This document shows positions 1 to 7,181 of a DNA stretch of 46,610 bases, piece by piece. The stretch is taken from positions 1 through 46,610 of IMG/VR virus record IMGVR_UViG_3300022868_001144; one strand, 5' to 3'. Under the pieces are notes generated by a model, which was not told where the DNA came from, searched no databases, and saw nothing but the letters and a program-made list of their open reading frames with translations. How positions within the stretch are numbered: position 1 is the first letter of the stretch; the number at the start of each line of letters is the position of its first letter. Source of the DNA: a virus. The translations under genes were made by a program, and so were the position numbers.

Positions 1-385
1 GACAACCACGATTCCTGACCCATCGGCAGCGCCGGCTGGGTATCCGATATTACATTCCGAGGATGGCATTTTTTATATTCGCGGCGAGGCGGCTAATCAT
101 TTCGATTTTGAAACAAATATAGTAGAGTATCAATATGTTTGTTATGATAGTGAATCTGAAGAAACTGATAGTAGGTTAATATCATCTGCGGCTCAATCGT
201 GGTCCACTGATAATAGAACATTCGAAGCACGAATTGGAACGTTCAAAAACATGGAAGTATTAGAAGTTGATTTTACCTTGGCAGATATAAATTACGATCT
301 GCAAACCAGAGACGGAGCCACTACGCCGAATGAGTCGGATACGACAAATGAAAACTTGGTAACGTCTGAGTGGGATGGATATTAA
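1..385 (+). CDS. C-terminal part of a virion/tail protein (5' end outside window)
   Basis: Open from the left edge in the frame starting at base 2 and ending at TAA 383-385, leaving 127 residues. The fragment begins with a Thr/Pro/Ala-rich stretch (TTTIPDPSAAPA), followed by mixed polar sequence with many aromatic and acidic residues (for example YQYVCYDSESEETD) and ends SEWDGY. I do not recognise the family. Position after the tail genes in a circularly permuted gene order, and directly before a lysis-type lipoprotein, suggests a tail or fibre protein. The Pro/Thr-rich start may be a linker like the PT repeats seen in other virion proteins here. It cannot be joined in frame to the gene cut at the right edge. 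Confidence 0.6.
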   Translation, partial: TTTIPDPSAAPAGYPILHSEDGIFYIRGEAANHFDFETNIVEYQYVCYDSESEETDSRLISSAAQSWSTDNRTFEARIGTFKNMEVLEVDFTLADINYDLQTRDGATTPNESDTTNENLVTSEWDGY

Positions 386-393
386 AAGTAAAA

Positions 394-444
394 GCAGCCT
401 GCCGCAACTGGCCAATAAAAACGGAGGTTGCGGGTAAGGGCTGC
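394..444 (+). other. Two-stage stem-loop after the tail gene
   Basis: GCAGCC (394-399) pairs with GGCTGC (439-444), and inside it CCGCAAC (402-408) pairs with GTTGCGG (427-433), both perfectly. There is no clear T tract directly after it, so it looks more like an RNA processing or attenuation structure than a standard terminator. Confidence 0.45.
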
Positions 445-483
445 CAGTAATAATAAAACAGGAAAATATCGTGAGAGGGGTAT

Positions 484-630
484 ATGAAAGCGACTAAACT
501 CCCCACACGTTATGCTGTAAGCATGATAGCCCCAGATTTTCAACCCCTAAAAAAAGGGGTAAGGGAAGAAATTAAACTAATTACCCTTGATGGGTGGAAA
601 GGAGTAAAACGAAATGGATGTATTGCATAG
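484..630 (+). CDS. Small protein of 48 residues, unknown function
   Basis: ATG 484 to TAG 628-630. The start is supported by a purine-rich site GAGAGGGG about 5 bases upstream. The product is basic (MKATKLPTRYAVSM at the start, GWKGVKRNGCIA at the end) and has no membrane segment. It overlaps the start of the downstream lipoprotein gene by 17 bases, as is common for co-translated phage genes. A CCCCT/AGGGG hairpin lies inside it (about 545-560). I do not recognise it; the main support is the ribosome binding site and the overlap. Confidence 0.5.
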   Translation: MKATKLPTRYAVSMIAPDFQPLKKGVREEIKLITLDGWKGVKRNGCIA

Positions 631-1120
631 AGTTTTACAGTGGATTGATCATAATCGATATAAGGTAGCTGGTTTGTTACTAGCCATCATACTGTCGATA
701 GGCATGATTGGTTGTGAACCAACTATGACATCATTGATTAATCCGAAACAAAAGGTGACGGCTGACGTTTTCGAGCGTGAAGTTGTTGCTATGGACGTTG
801 ACATTGGTAAAATGTTGATTGAGTACGAGGCTCAAGGTAAAAAACTCGAATTATTAGTTGAACAAAATAACACTACAATTGAAGCTGGTAGGCAAGGTTT
901 TCTTGAAAAATTGGAGTTCAGACGTAAATTTATTCAACTAGGGGGAGGAGTTGTAACCTCCCTGATTACTGGTAACCCGATTGGTATTGCGGAAACTGTT
1001 GCTTCTATTATGGCACTTACTTTAACAAGTGTTGGTACTGGAGCAATGGTTGATAGTCGTAGAAAAGATCGAGTTATAAAAGCAAAAGACGAACGGATAA
1101 AAAATCCGACTACAACTTAA
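614..1120 (+). CDS. Lipoprotein with C-terminal membrane segment, candidate unimolecular spanin
   Basis: A 168-residue protein with AAAGGAGT upstream of ATG 614. After an 18-residue polar start there is a hydrophobic segment (about 18-33) ending in a lipobox-like IGMIGC, so Cys34 would be lipidated. A charged helical region (about 48-105) follows, then a Gly/Thr-rich hydrophobic segment (about 108-145, GVVTSLITGN onward) and a basic tail. An outer-membrane lipoprotein, periplasmic helix and inner-membrane anchor is the architecture of unimolecular spanins, which fuse the inner and outer membranes at the end of lysis in Gram-negative hosts. Its place beside tail genes fits a lysis block. The signal is long for a lipoprotein, and no endolysin is visible in the window, so the function is inferred from architecture. 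Confidence 0.5.
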   Translation: MDVLHRVLQWIDHNRYKVAGLLLAIILSIGMIGCEPTMTSLINPKQKVTADVFEREVVAMDVDIGKMLIEYEAQGKKLELLVEQNNTTIEAGRQGFLEKLEFRRKFIQLGGGVVTSLITGNPIGIAETVASIMALTLTSVGTGAMVDSRRKDRVIKAKDERIKNPTTT

Positions 1121-1147
1121 GTCTTTTTAAAATATTTTGAACGTCAT

Positions 1148-1181
1148 CGGCTCCCAATGTAGTGTTGGGGGCCGTTGTTTT
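1148..1181 (+). terminator. Rho-independent terminator
   Basis: CGGCTCCCAA (1148-1157) pairs with TTGGGGGCCG (1165-1174), ten pairs with one G-T, followed by TTGTTTT. It ends the transcript of the lipoprotein gene. The next bases start a copy of the repeated promoter-like motif. Confidence 0.8.
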
Positions 1182-1183
1182 AT

Positions 1184-1220
1184 GGAAACGAATTTAAATT
1201 TCACACGTTATATAGGTGGA
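1184..1220 (+). promoter_or_regulatory. Promoter-like repeat, copy A
   Basis: One of five ungapped copies of a ~36-bp motif of the form GAAAACGARTTTAA, six variable bases, then ACACGTTATATARGTGG. This copy lies directly after a terminator and heads the tRNA and glycan block. No gene is evident between this motif and the tRNA (1221-1462). Confidence 0.65.
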
Positions 1221-1462
1221 AAGGGCTTGTGGTGATCGTGATAATACACTCATTATTACAACAACTTGGGGTCCCGACAGAGTGTTTGTTGGCCGAAGTT
1301 GGATCATGCTTTACCCTTTCCGATTTTAAAAATAAAATAGACCCCGGAGTAGTGTAAAGTCAACATAGCAATACGCCAAGATGAATATTAAAACTGCAGA
1401 AATTAATATTTTAAGTATGGTAATTGAAGATTTGGGTGAAAATCCTAATTCCGGGAACTTAC

Positions 1463-1536
1463 AGCGACGTGGAGCAGTGGTTAGCTCGTTTGCCTCATGA
1501 GCAAAAGGTCGTAGGTTCGACTCCTACCGTTCGCTA
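1463..1536 (+). tRNA. tRNA-Met-like gene, anticodon CAU, with a bulged acceptor stem
   Basis: The D stem GAGC/GCTC (1472-1475/1484-1487), anticodon stem TTTGC/GCAAA with loop CTCATGA (1494-1500; CAT at 1496-1498) and T stem GTAGG/CCTAC with loop TTCGACT are all intact. The acceptor AGCGACG (1463-1469) pairs with 1528-1535 only if one T on the 3' side is bulged out. No CCA is encoded. A CAU anticodon could mean elongator or initiator Met, or Ile2 after lysidine modification. Confidence 0.8.
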
Positions 1537-1538
1537 GT

Positions 1539-1637
1539 TGTATCAAGGCAAGTGGCCGATGGTCCCTTGAAGCGAGGACCCTACTGTAAAAGCTATGCAG
1601 TACCCCCGACCTGTAAACCATTTCCATCCTTGATACA
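1539..1637 (+). ncRNA. Structured RNA immediately downstream of the tRNA
   Basis: Ten closing pairs join TGTATCAAGG (1539-1548) to CCTTGATACA (1628-1637). Inside, AAGTGG (1550-1555) pairs with CCATTT (1618-1623), and two hairpins follow: GGTCC/GGACC near 1561-1580 and TACTG/CAGTA near 1582-1602. A T-rich run (1640-1647) follows, so it may end in termination. It begins three bases after the tRNA discriminator. It matches no RNA family I can name. Confidence 0.55.
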
Positions 1638-1664
1638 TTATTTTTTTAAAAGGTAACAAGATTT

Positions 1665-2549
1665 ATGAATAAAAAAATTTGCGTAGTAATACCGAGTAGA
1701 AATGAAACTTTACTCATTCGAACAATAAACCAAGTTTTTGTTTCTGCTGAATTCCCAGATGATATTGAAATACGAGTAGTTTTAGATGGTTGGGATTTGA
1801 CTCCAAATGGTAAAATAACTCAAGAAATGGTGGATTTGTTTATACACCAAGTTAGTCTTCTTCATGAGATGGCATTACGTGATATTAGAATTAAAATCAT
1901 GCAAGTGTCGGGTGAAGCTAAGGGGGTAAGACACGCTCTAAATTGGGCTTTGGCCGAAACGGATGCAACTTATTTTATTAAGTTGGACGCACACTGTGAT
2001 TTCAGTAGAGGTTGGGATTCCGAACTAATTCGATCTTATGAACAAGAGGGACGCGAAACCTTAATTATACCACGTATTCAAAGCATGGACCCAGATACGT
2101 TTAAATATGGTGGTCGATTCTTTGATTATCTGTACATCAACAGCGACATACATCAATGTCATTGGCCTGAATATGCTGACAGACCGGAAGCACGAAAATC
2201 TGTGTGTGAAGTAATGAGTAACATCGGTGCATCATGGTTTAGTTCAGTGTCATACTGGTGGCAATTGGGTGGTCACGACGAATCGCTGTATGGGTGGGGT
2301 GAATCAGCACCAGAGACAAGCCTAAAATGTTGGTTATCTGGTGGTAGGCAGTTACTTAATAAAAATGTTTTCATTGCCCACGTCTTTCGTCGAAGATTTC
2401 CTTATTCAATCAATGCCAACGAAATAACAATGAATAAAATAAAGACGAAAGAGTATTGGTTGAAAAATGTGTATCCCATGCAGATTAGACCGATAGGGTG
2501 GTTAGTCGATAAATTCAGACCTGTACCAACTTGGAATGGTGTGATATGA
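1665..2549 (+). CDS. GT-A glycosyltransferase resembling polypeptide GalNAc-transferases
   Basis: A 294-residue protein. It begins with CVVIPSRNE (the GT2/GT27 nucleotide-sugar fold) and has GWD near residue 43. The metal-binding motif is LDAHCDFSRGWD (about 107-118), followed by GGHDESLYGWGE and a C-terminal block ending ETSLKCWLSGGRQLL with a downstream HVF. The DAHC form of DxD and the GGxDE...WG.E...S...W..GG pattern are typical of GT27-type polypeptide N-acetylgalactosaminyltransferases. It has no lectin domain and no membrane segment. It is a diverged paralogue of the protein at 3402-4301. I infer that it transfers a sugar to a protein or glycan acceptor; the donor and acceptor are not shown by sequence. 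Confidence 0.8.
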   Translation: MNKKICVVIPSRNETLLIRTINQVFVSAEFPDDIEIRVVLDGWDLTPNGKITQEMVDLFIHQVSLLHEMALRDIRIKIMQVSGEAKGVRHALNWALAETDATYFIKLDAHCDFSRGWDSELIRSYEQEGRETLIIPRIQSMDPDTFKYGGRFFDYLYINSDIHQCHWPEYADRPEARKSVCEVMSNIGASWFSSVSYWWQLGGHDESLYGWGESAPETSLKCWLSGGRQLLNKNVFIAHVFRRRFPYSINANEITMNKIKTKEYWLKNVYPMQIRPIGWLVDKFRPVPTWNGVI

Positions 2550-2740
2550 GTCTTATAACTAGTAAAAAAACTTGTCGTTGTCACACATGTGGACGTAATT
2601 TCCACTATCTTGGTATAGCTCGTCACAGAGCCATGCATCGGGATGACAGGGAAGATTGTAAAATAACATATACAGATGGGGGCACTAGTCACCATAATTT
2701 TAGTGATTCGGATGACATGAGGGAGCATTATGAATTATGA
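2546..2740 (+). CDS. Small C2H2 zinc-finger protein
   Basis: A 64-residue protein starting at ATG 2546, which overlaps the stop of the preceding transferase (ATGA). This start is preferred over the in-frame ATG at 2531. The sequence CHTCGRNFHYLGIARHRAMH is a C-x2-C-x11-H-x3-H finger with the expected central aromatic and Leu/Ile. The rest is polar and His/Asp-rich. It overlaps the next gene by four bases. It may bind nucleic acid or a protein partner; its role in the glycan block is unknown. Confidence 0.7.
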   Translation: MSLITSKKTCRCHTCGRNFHYLGIARHRAMHRDDREDCKITYTDGGTSHHNFSDSDDMREHYEL

Positions 2741-3414
2741 AAAAGATAATCCTTTATTACACTGATAACAAACTTGATCCGTTTATTATGGACCACTGTC
2801 AACAGAATCTTAAGAAAATGGCCGGTGATATATCAATTGTTTCGGTTTCTCAACAACCAATAACGTTCGGAAATATTGACATTACGGTTGGTGAGTTAGA
2901 ACGAAGCAGACATTCTATGTACAGACAAATTACAATGGGTTTGCTTGTAGTGAAAAGATTGTTCAACCCCGATGTGGTTTATATGGCAGAACACGATATA
3001 CTTTATTGTCCAAACTATTTTGATTTTGTGCCTACTGATCCAAACACGTTCTATTATTACGTTTATAAATATTGGATGAATGAACGTGGGTTTGTGAATT
3101 GTGAACAAGCTCGACATTTATCTGGTTTAACGTGTAATTTTAATCTGTTGTTATCTCATATGTTGCTTAGGTTGTATCGCATCGAAAAATTAAATATGAA
3201 AAAAGGTGGGTGGGCCAAATCTGAACCGGGCTGTAGTGATGGTGACAATACAGGTTTATGGGAAAGACGCGAACCACTGTCCAATCCTTGTGTTGACATC
3301 AGACATGGACAAAACTTAAGTGGAGTAAAACTTTTTAACGCAACACATGAACAGCAAATTGCCTTTTGGGGTGATCATACCGAATTAATGGAGCAAATGA
3401 ATTGGAAACCGTAA
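2737..3414 (+). CDS. Putative glycosyltransferase or glycan-associated protein
   Basis: A 225-residue protein starting ATG AAA AAG at an ATGA junction. KKIILYYTDNKLD at the start looks like the first Rossmann strand of a transferase, and YMAEHDILYCPNYFDFVP (about 87-104) has the form of an acidic metal-binding motif (EHD) after a hydrophobic strand. The C-terminal part is rich in aromatic and Gly residues. It sits between two GT-A enzymes and overlaps the second, so it is likely part of the same pathway. I cannot assign a GT family by eye. Confidence 0.5.
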   Translation: MKKIILYYTDNKLDPFIMDHCQQNLKKMAGDISIVSVSQQPITFGNIDITVGELERSRHSMYRQITMGLLVVKRLFNPDVVYMAEHDILYCPNYFDFVPTDPNTFYYYVYKYWMNERGFVNCEQARHLSGLTCNFNLLLSHMLLRLYRIEKLNMKKGGWAKSEPGCSDGDNTGLWERREPLSNPCVDIRHGQNLSGVKLFNATHEQQIAFWGDHTELMEQMNWKP

Positions 3415-4301
3415 GTGTAATTATACCAAGTCGTAACGAAAAGCACCTGTATAAAACTGTGTTTAACGTGATAGCCACAGCACATGAAGACATTGAAGTC
3501 ATTGTGATTTTGGATGATTGGGATTTCCTGCCTACATTTAAAACCCCTAAAGACTTGGCTAAGGTTTATTTAGATCAAAAATGTAAATTGCACGAACTTA
3601 GGGCAACGAGTTCAACACAAATTAATATAATTGAAGCTAGGGGTAATGCACTGGGTCAACGTGTAGGTATTAATCAAGCTGTGAAACGGTGTAGTGGTAA
3701 GTATTTCCTTAAGATTGATGCTCACTGTATGATGTCGGATGGTTGGGACGTACGATTTAAAGAAGCTATTGAAGATGACATGTTCATGATACCATCTATG
3801 TTTAAAATGGATGAAGAAAAATGGTGTCCGTCCGATGGTAATAAAAGTTACTACTTAGATAGGGATTTGGCTACGCGTACTGGGGAGGGGTATGGTGGAC
3901 AACATCGAGGTCTAATAAATGAAATTATGGCGTTTGGGGGTGAAGCATGGTTTGTACCAGTTGATTTATGGTGGGAATTGGGCGGCTATGATGAAAGATT
4001 AGGGAATTGGGGTAGTACCGGCACAGAATTTAGTTTGAAAGTTTGGTTGTCCGGATATCGTTTAATCAGACATGATAGTGTTTGGTGCAGTCATCTTTAT
4101 CGTGGTAAATTCCCTTATAAAGACACAGGTATGAGGGCAGCTACCACAGCTAAGATTATTAGACATCGCTATTTAACCAACGAGGGCAAGGGTCAGATTT
4201 ATCCCGTTGAATGGTTGATTAAAAAGTTTTGGCCTGTACCCACGTGGAGAGAAACAGGGGAATTAATAACACCAGAGGAAAGAGTGAGGTTTGGGGCATG
4301 A
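3402..4301 (+). CDS. Second GT-A glycosyltransferase, GT2/GT27-like
   Basis: A 299-residue protein. The start is TTG 3402 with GGAG nine bases upstream; it overlaps the preceding gene by 13 bases. It shares VIIPSRNE, DDWD, KIDAHCMMSDGWD (about 104-116), GGYDERLGNWGSTGTEFSLK and WLSGYR with the enzyme at 1665-2549. The two are clear paralogues with different acceptor-side sequence, which suggests successive transfers or two acceptors. No signal or membrane segment is seen. The donor sugar is unknown; dTDP-rhamnose made by the rml genes of this phage is one candidate. Confidence 0.8.
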   Translation: METVSVIIPSRNEKHLYKTVFNVIATAHEDIEVIVILDDWDFLPTFKTPKDLAKVYLDQKCKLHELRATSSTQINIIEARGNALGQRVGINQAVKRCSGKYFLKIDAHCMMSDGWDVRFKEAIEDDMFMIPSMFKMDEEKWCPSDGNKSYYLDRDLATRTGEGYGGQHRGLINEIMAFGGEAWFVPVDLWWELGGYDERLGNWGSTGTEFSLKVWLSGYRLIRHDSVWCSHLYRGKFPYKDTGMRAATTAKIIRHRYLTNEGKGQIYPVEWLIKKFWPVPTWRETGELITPEERVRFGA

Positions 4302-5452
4302 GTGCACATAAAAGAGCATTAGAAGCAGTACAACGAAATTTACTTCCCGGTGATGTGTTGGAAGTAACACACAAAACACCATGGGGATTTAAAGAATTAC
4401 AGGATCATAATATTCACGTGGATGATTACACCTCGGATAGAAGAGGAAAAGGAAAAGCTTGGGGACACCATACTGTTAGTAATACAATTCTACACATATT
4501 GGCGGGGAATGATGTTGCAACATCAATGATTAATAGAGCAATTTCCAAAGCTTGTCAAACCAGTGATCGGGTGATTATCTTAGAACATGATCCAGATAGT
4601 CCGGATTTTCGTCTTAATGGTAGTGTTAATTTTTGTAACATAGGTGGTTTGACTCATCACTTAGTGGGGTTGGGGTGTGATTTTACTAGAGTTAACATCG
4701 ATGGTAGAAATCTCTTGTTTATGGTCACTTTTCTTGGCAACTGTGACAATTCTTTCAATCAAATTAACATACAAAATGTTGAAGAATTACTTAAAATAAA
4801 ATGGCGTTTTTATCCGGAAAAGAATTTCGACGTTTACCGGTTAACTAGTGAAAAGCAAGTGGGATCCGAACGGCTATTATCTAATAAAGATGTACAGAAG
4901 ATAAATGAAATAGGAACTGATAAAAAACTATACAGCATAATCGGCGGTTTTATGTTTTTAGAAATGATGTCTGAACTTAAATGTCGTCCTATGTGTTTAT
5001 TGGACATTTCACTAAAACAGAATTTATATGCGATGACGATTGTGGACCTTATAAAAGTGTGTCCAACTCGTAATATTTTTATTAATTGTATTCTCAATCA
5101 CGATGTAGGGTTGATGAATTTACCTATTGTGAAGAAGATTTCTAAAATATGGAGCTTACAAGAGTTATCCGCTATTTTGTTTTACGGTAGGGACGAATGT
5201 CAGGCGTACTGGAGGAACTTAATTTACTATGGTGATTGGATAAAAAACTATACAAAGGTTAGACAGTGGTTGATCGATGAACCACCGCAATTTCATTTTG
5301 GTGGATTTCCAAATTGTGAAGTACCGGATGGGTCGATTATTTACACAAGTACAATTTTTCCTGAACACTATGAACGGTATACGAATCATCATATTATTGA
5401 AGCGTACACGGAAAGAAACATACCTCATTTACGGATGAACCCACATGCATAA
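4298..5452 (+). CDS. Unknown 384-residue protein in the glycan block
   Basis: Starts at ATG 4298, overlapping the previous stop (ATGA). A longer frame from 4229 has no convincing ribosome site. The N-terminal third (LLPGDVLEVTHKTPWGFKEL, then AWGHHTVSNTILHILAGN and RVIILEHDPDS) has the alternating hydrophobic pattern of an alpha/beta nucleotide or SAM-binding fold, but no diagnostic motif is complete. The middle is hydrophobic and Cys-containing, and the end is aromatic-rich. It overlaps the following methyltransferase gene by eight bases, so co-translation is likely. I cannot assign a function. Confidence 0.55.
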   Translation: MSAHKRALEAVQRNLLPGDVLEVTHKTPWGFKELQDHNIHVDDYTSDRRGKGKAWGHHTVSNTILHILAGNDVATSMINRAISKACQTSDRVIILEHDPDSPDFRLNGSVNFCNIGGLTHHLVGLGCDFTRVNIDGRNLLFMVTFLGNCDNSFNQINIQNVEELLKIKWRFYPEKNFDVYRLTSEKQVGSERLLSNKDVQKINEIGTDKKLYSIIGGFMFLEMMSELKCRPMCLLDISLKQNLYAMTIVDLIKVCPTRNIFINCILNHDVGLMNLPIVKKISKIWSLQELSAILFYGRDECQAYWRNLIYYGDWIKNYTKVRQWLIDEPPQFHFGGFPNCEVPDGSIIYTSTIFPEHYERYTNHHIIEAYTERNIPHLRMNPHA

Positions 5453-5936
5453 AAGTAGTTACGATTTAATGAGAGACGGTTTTGTTAATAAATACTTGGA
5501 TCGTGCTTTTCCTTTAAGAGTTTTAGATGTAGGATCGTACGATGTAAATGGAACATATCGAGACTTATTTAAACCTCCTTATATTTATACAGGTACGGAC
5601 ATTGAAGCTGGTCCGAATGTTGACATTGTGGGATGGGAAAACGTGCCTGATCGAAGTTTTGATTTAGTTATCAGTGGCCAAGTAATGGAACACGTTGAAA
5701 GACCGTGGGAGTGGATTAAACAAGTTAGAGAAACTGTTATTCATGGCGGGCTTATTTGTATTATCGTACCTCACGTTCAAAAAGAACATAAATATCCGCT
5801 TGATTGTTATCGTTTTTTCCCAGATGGTATGAAAGCTTTATTTAATTATGCAGATATCGAAATAATGGAATGTTATAAAAACCCGATACAAAATACAAGA
5901 GATACAATCGGGATAGGTCAAGTTTGGCACTACTGA
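5445..5936 (+). CDS. Class I SAM-dependent methyltransferase
   Basis: A 163-residue protein. VLDVGSYDVNGTYRDLF (about 26-42) is the glycine-rich SAM loop, YTGTDIEAGPNVDIV contains the acidic residue that holds the ribose, and FDLVISGQVMEHVERP (about 71-86) matches the post-strand-4 motif of small-molecule methyltransferases (Methyltransf_11 type). It ends the glycosyltransferase run, so a sugar or glycolipid-like substrate is more likely than DNA. Its stop overlaps the first bases of promoter-like repeat B, which makes it the last gene of that unit. Confidence 0.8.
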   Translation: MHKSSYDLMRDGFVNKYLDRAFPLRVLDVGSYDVNGTYRDLFKPPYIYTGTDIEAGPNVDIVGWENVPDRSFDLVISGQVMEHVERPWEWIKQVRETVIHGGLICIIVPHVQKEHKYPLDCYRFFPDGMKALFNYADIEIMECYKNPIQNTRDTIGIGQVWHY

Positions 5937-5971
5937 AAACGAATTTAACATCGACTCGTTATATAAGTGGC
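5935..5971 (+). promoter_or_regulatory. Promoter-like repeat, copy B
   Basis: GAAAACGAATTTAA, six bases, then ACTCGTTATATAAGTGG. It starts at the end of the methyltransferase gene and lies 37 bases ahead of the MazG-like gene. It heads the long run of replication genes that extends to the polymerase. Confidence 0.65.
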
Positions 5972-6007
5972 CTAATTTAAAATAAACGATATAATGAGGA
6001 TTGAACG

Positions 6008-6349
6008 ATGGAAGCTACAGAAAATGAAAAAAACCAATTGTGTGTTACTGCTCAAGAGTTTGCCGAATTAATGCGTATTGAACGTGTTAAGCAAAAAGAA
6101 ATTTACGGTGTTAATATTCAGTTTGACCTACCAAGATGGTTAAGCATCGTAGGGGAAGAATTTGGTAAGGCTATCAAACTTAGCAATGAATTGACCTTGA
6201 TGGCCGAGGGTCGGTACACCAACTACACTAAAGAAGCTCCGATCCAAATCCGAGAAACCAAATTAAAATTGCGGGATGAATTACTGCAAATTTCTACGTG
6301 TTGTTTGGCGGTCCTACAGGAATCGCCTGTTTTATATTTATTCAAGTAA
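6008..6349 (+). CDS. MazG-like nucleotide pyrophosphohydrolase, MazZ candidate
   Basis: A 113-residue protein, the usual length for single-domain all-alpha NTP pyrophosphatases. WLSIVGEEFGKAIKLSNE (44-61) fits the first metal-binding helix (EExxE/K form), and KLRDELLQISTCCLAVLQ (about 86-103) fits the second helix (ExxQ/D form) often seen in phage MazG-like proteins. The second glutamate of the EExGE motif is Lys, so activity should be tested. In phages with 2-aminoadenine DNA a MazG-family enzyme (MazZ) makes dGMP for PurZ from dGTP. With a PurZ-like gene in the same genome this is the natural candidate. AATGAGGA lies just upstream. Confidence 0.6.
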   Translation: MEATENEKNQLCVTAQEFAELMRIERVKQKEIYGVNIQFDLPRWLSIVGEEFGKAIKLSNELTLMAEGRYTNYTKEAPIQIRETKLKLRDELLQISTCCLAVLQESPVLYLFK

Positions 6350-6361
6350 GGAGAACGAATC

Positions 6362-6865
6362 ATGGTAGTTAGTAAAAAATCTACTAAGAAAGAAGTCATT
6401 AAAAAGGCTGTGAAGAAAACAGTAAAGAAAACTACTAAAAAGAAACTGGTTGAGTCCGAACCAACTGCAGAGAAAACTGCTAAAAAGAAAACCAACGGTA
6501 AAGCTGATTTCAGTTATTTGGATGGCATGGTTAAATTGAAACCAAGTGAAAAAAAGTCGGGTAAACCTACAGGTACGATGGATGGTGTCGGCAAGGAAAT
6601 GGCCAAACAAACCAAGACTTCTGATATTGCTAAGTTGGCACATTCTTTTGGTATCACGGCGGACGAAATCAAAACTCGTGCTCATAAATCATCTGGGCAA
6701 GGTCAATTTCGTATGGTACTGCTTAATCGGATGAGGTCAATTGCCGGTCGTTTACAAAAAGCGAAGAAAATTGGTCTTAAGGTTACACCGGCTGAAGTAG
6801 CTTACCTCACTTCGAAATTAAAATCCGCACTGAAACGAGGAGTTGTTGTCGGTGAACCAGCTTGA
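6362..6865 (+). CDS. Lys-rich protein of unknown function
   Basis: A 167-residue protein with AAGGAGAA before ATG 6362. Residues 1-60 are a Lys/Thr/Glu-rich, probably disordered tail with repeated KK and TKK units. The C-terminal 85 residues form a helical domain (SDIAKLAHSFGITADEIK, then QFRMVLLNRMRSIAGRLQ). The layout of a basic tail plus a helical domain suggests nucleic-acid binding, but no family is evident. It lies between the MazG-like and recombination genes and overlaps the next gene by 14 bases. Confidence 0.6.
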   Translation: MVVSKKSTKKEVIKKAVKKTVKKTTKKKLVESEPTAEKTAKKKTNGKADFSYLDGMVKLKPSEKKSGKPTGTMDGVGKEMAKQTKTSDIAKLAHSFGITADEIKTRAHKSSGQGQFRMVLLNRMRSIAGRLQKAKKIGLKVTPAEVAYLTSKLKSALKRGVVVGEPA

Positions 6866-7181
6866 ACGAAAAATATGCAGACTTGTATTATTCCAGTCGT
6901 ATTTTCGTCAAGTAGAAGATAGGGGGACGCGTAAGATAAGCAGAAAAAGCTTATCTAATAAGTACGTTGATCCTGTTGTTGACTCGATTTACGAAAAAGC
7001 TGGTATGGAACGATTCAAACAAGTTGCTATGTTGTTTGTGAAAGCTCAATTCGAAACGATGCCGAAAGCGTGGTGTGTTGAACAGTTTAAAAGAGGTTAC
7101 CCACCGTACAATGTTGTCTTAGGTGATGGTAGTTGGCAACGGTATCAAGATTATTTGGAAAAGGGAAGACGCGATGGGTGA
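6852..7181 (+). CDS. Hypothetical basic protein upstream of RecA
   Basis: GTG 6852 is chosen because GAGGAG (6837-6842) lies nine bases upstream; the TTG codons at 6843 and 6846 are too close to that site. The product is 109 residues, starts NQLERKICRLVLFQSYFR and is rich in Arg, Lys and aromatics. The segment FKQVAMLFVKAQFETMPKAW may form a helix. It overlaps the recA-like gene by eight bases. No family is recognised. Confidence 0.55.
   Translation: MNQLERKICRLVLFQSYFRQVEDRGTRKISRKSLSNKYVDPVVDSIYEKAGMERFKQVAMLFVKAQFETMPKAWCVEQFKRGYPPYNVVLGDGSWQRYQDYLEKGRRDG

Noticed and set aside
484-522. A sixth copy of the promoter-like motif (GAAAGCGACTAAACT...CACACGTTAT)
   Set aside because: Only the CACACGTTAT end matches well, it lacks TATARGTGG, and it lies inside a small ORF with its own ribosome site.
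1175-1357. 60-codon ORF from TTG 1175
   Set aside because: It starts inside a terminator T tract and runs through the promoter-like repeat; no ribosome site.
1381-1500. 39-codon ORF running into the tRNA gene
   Set aside because: It ends within the tRNA anticodon arm and has only a weak ribosome site; overlap with a tRNA is unlikely.
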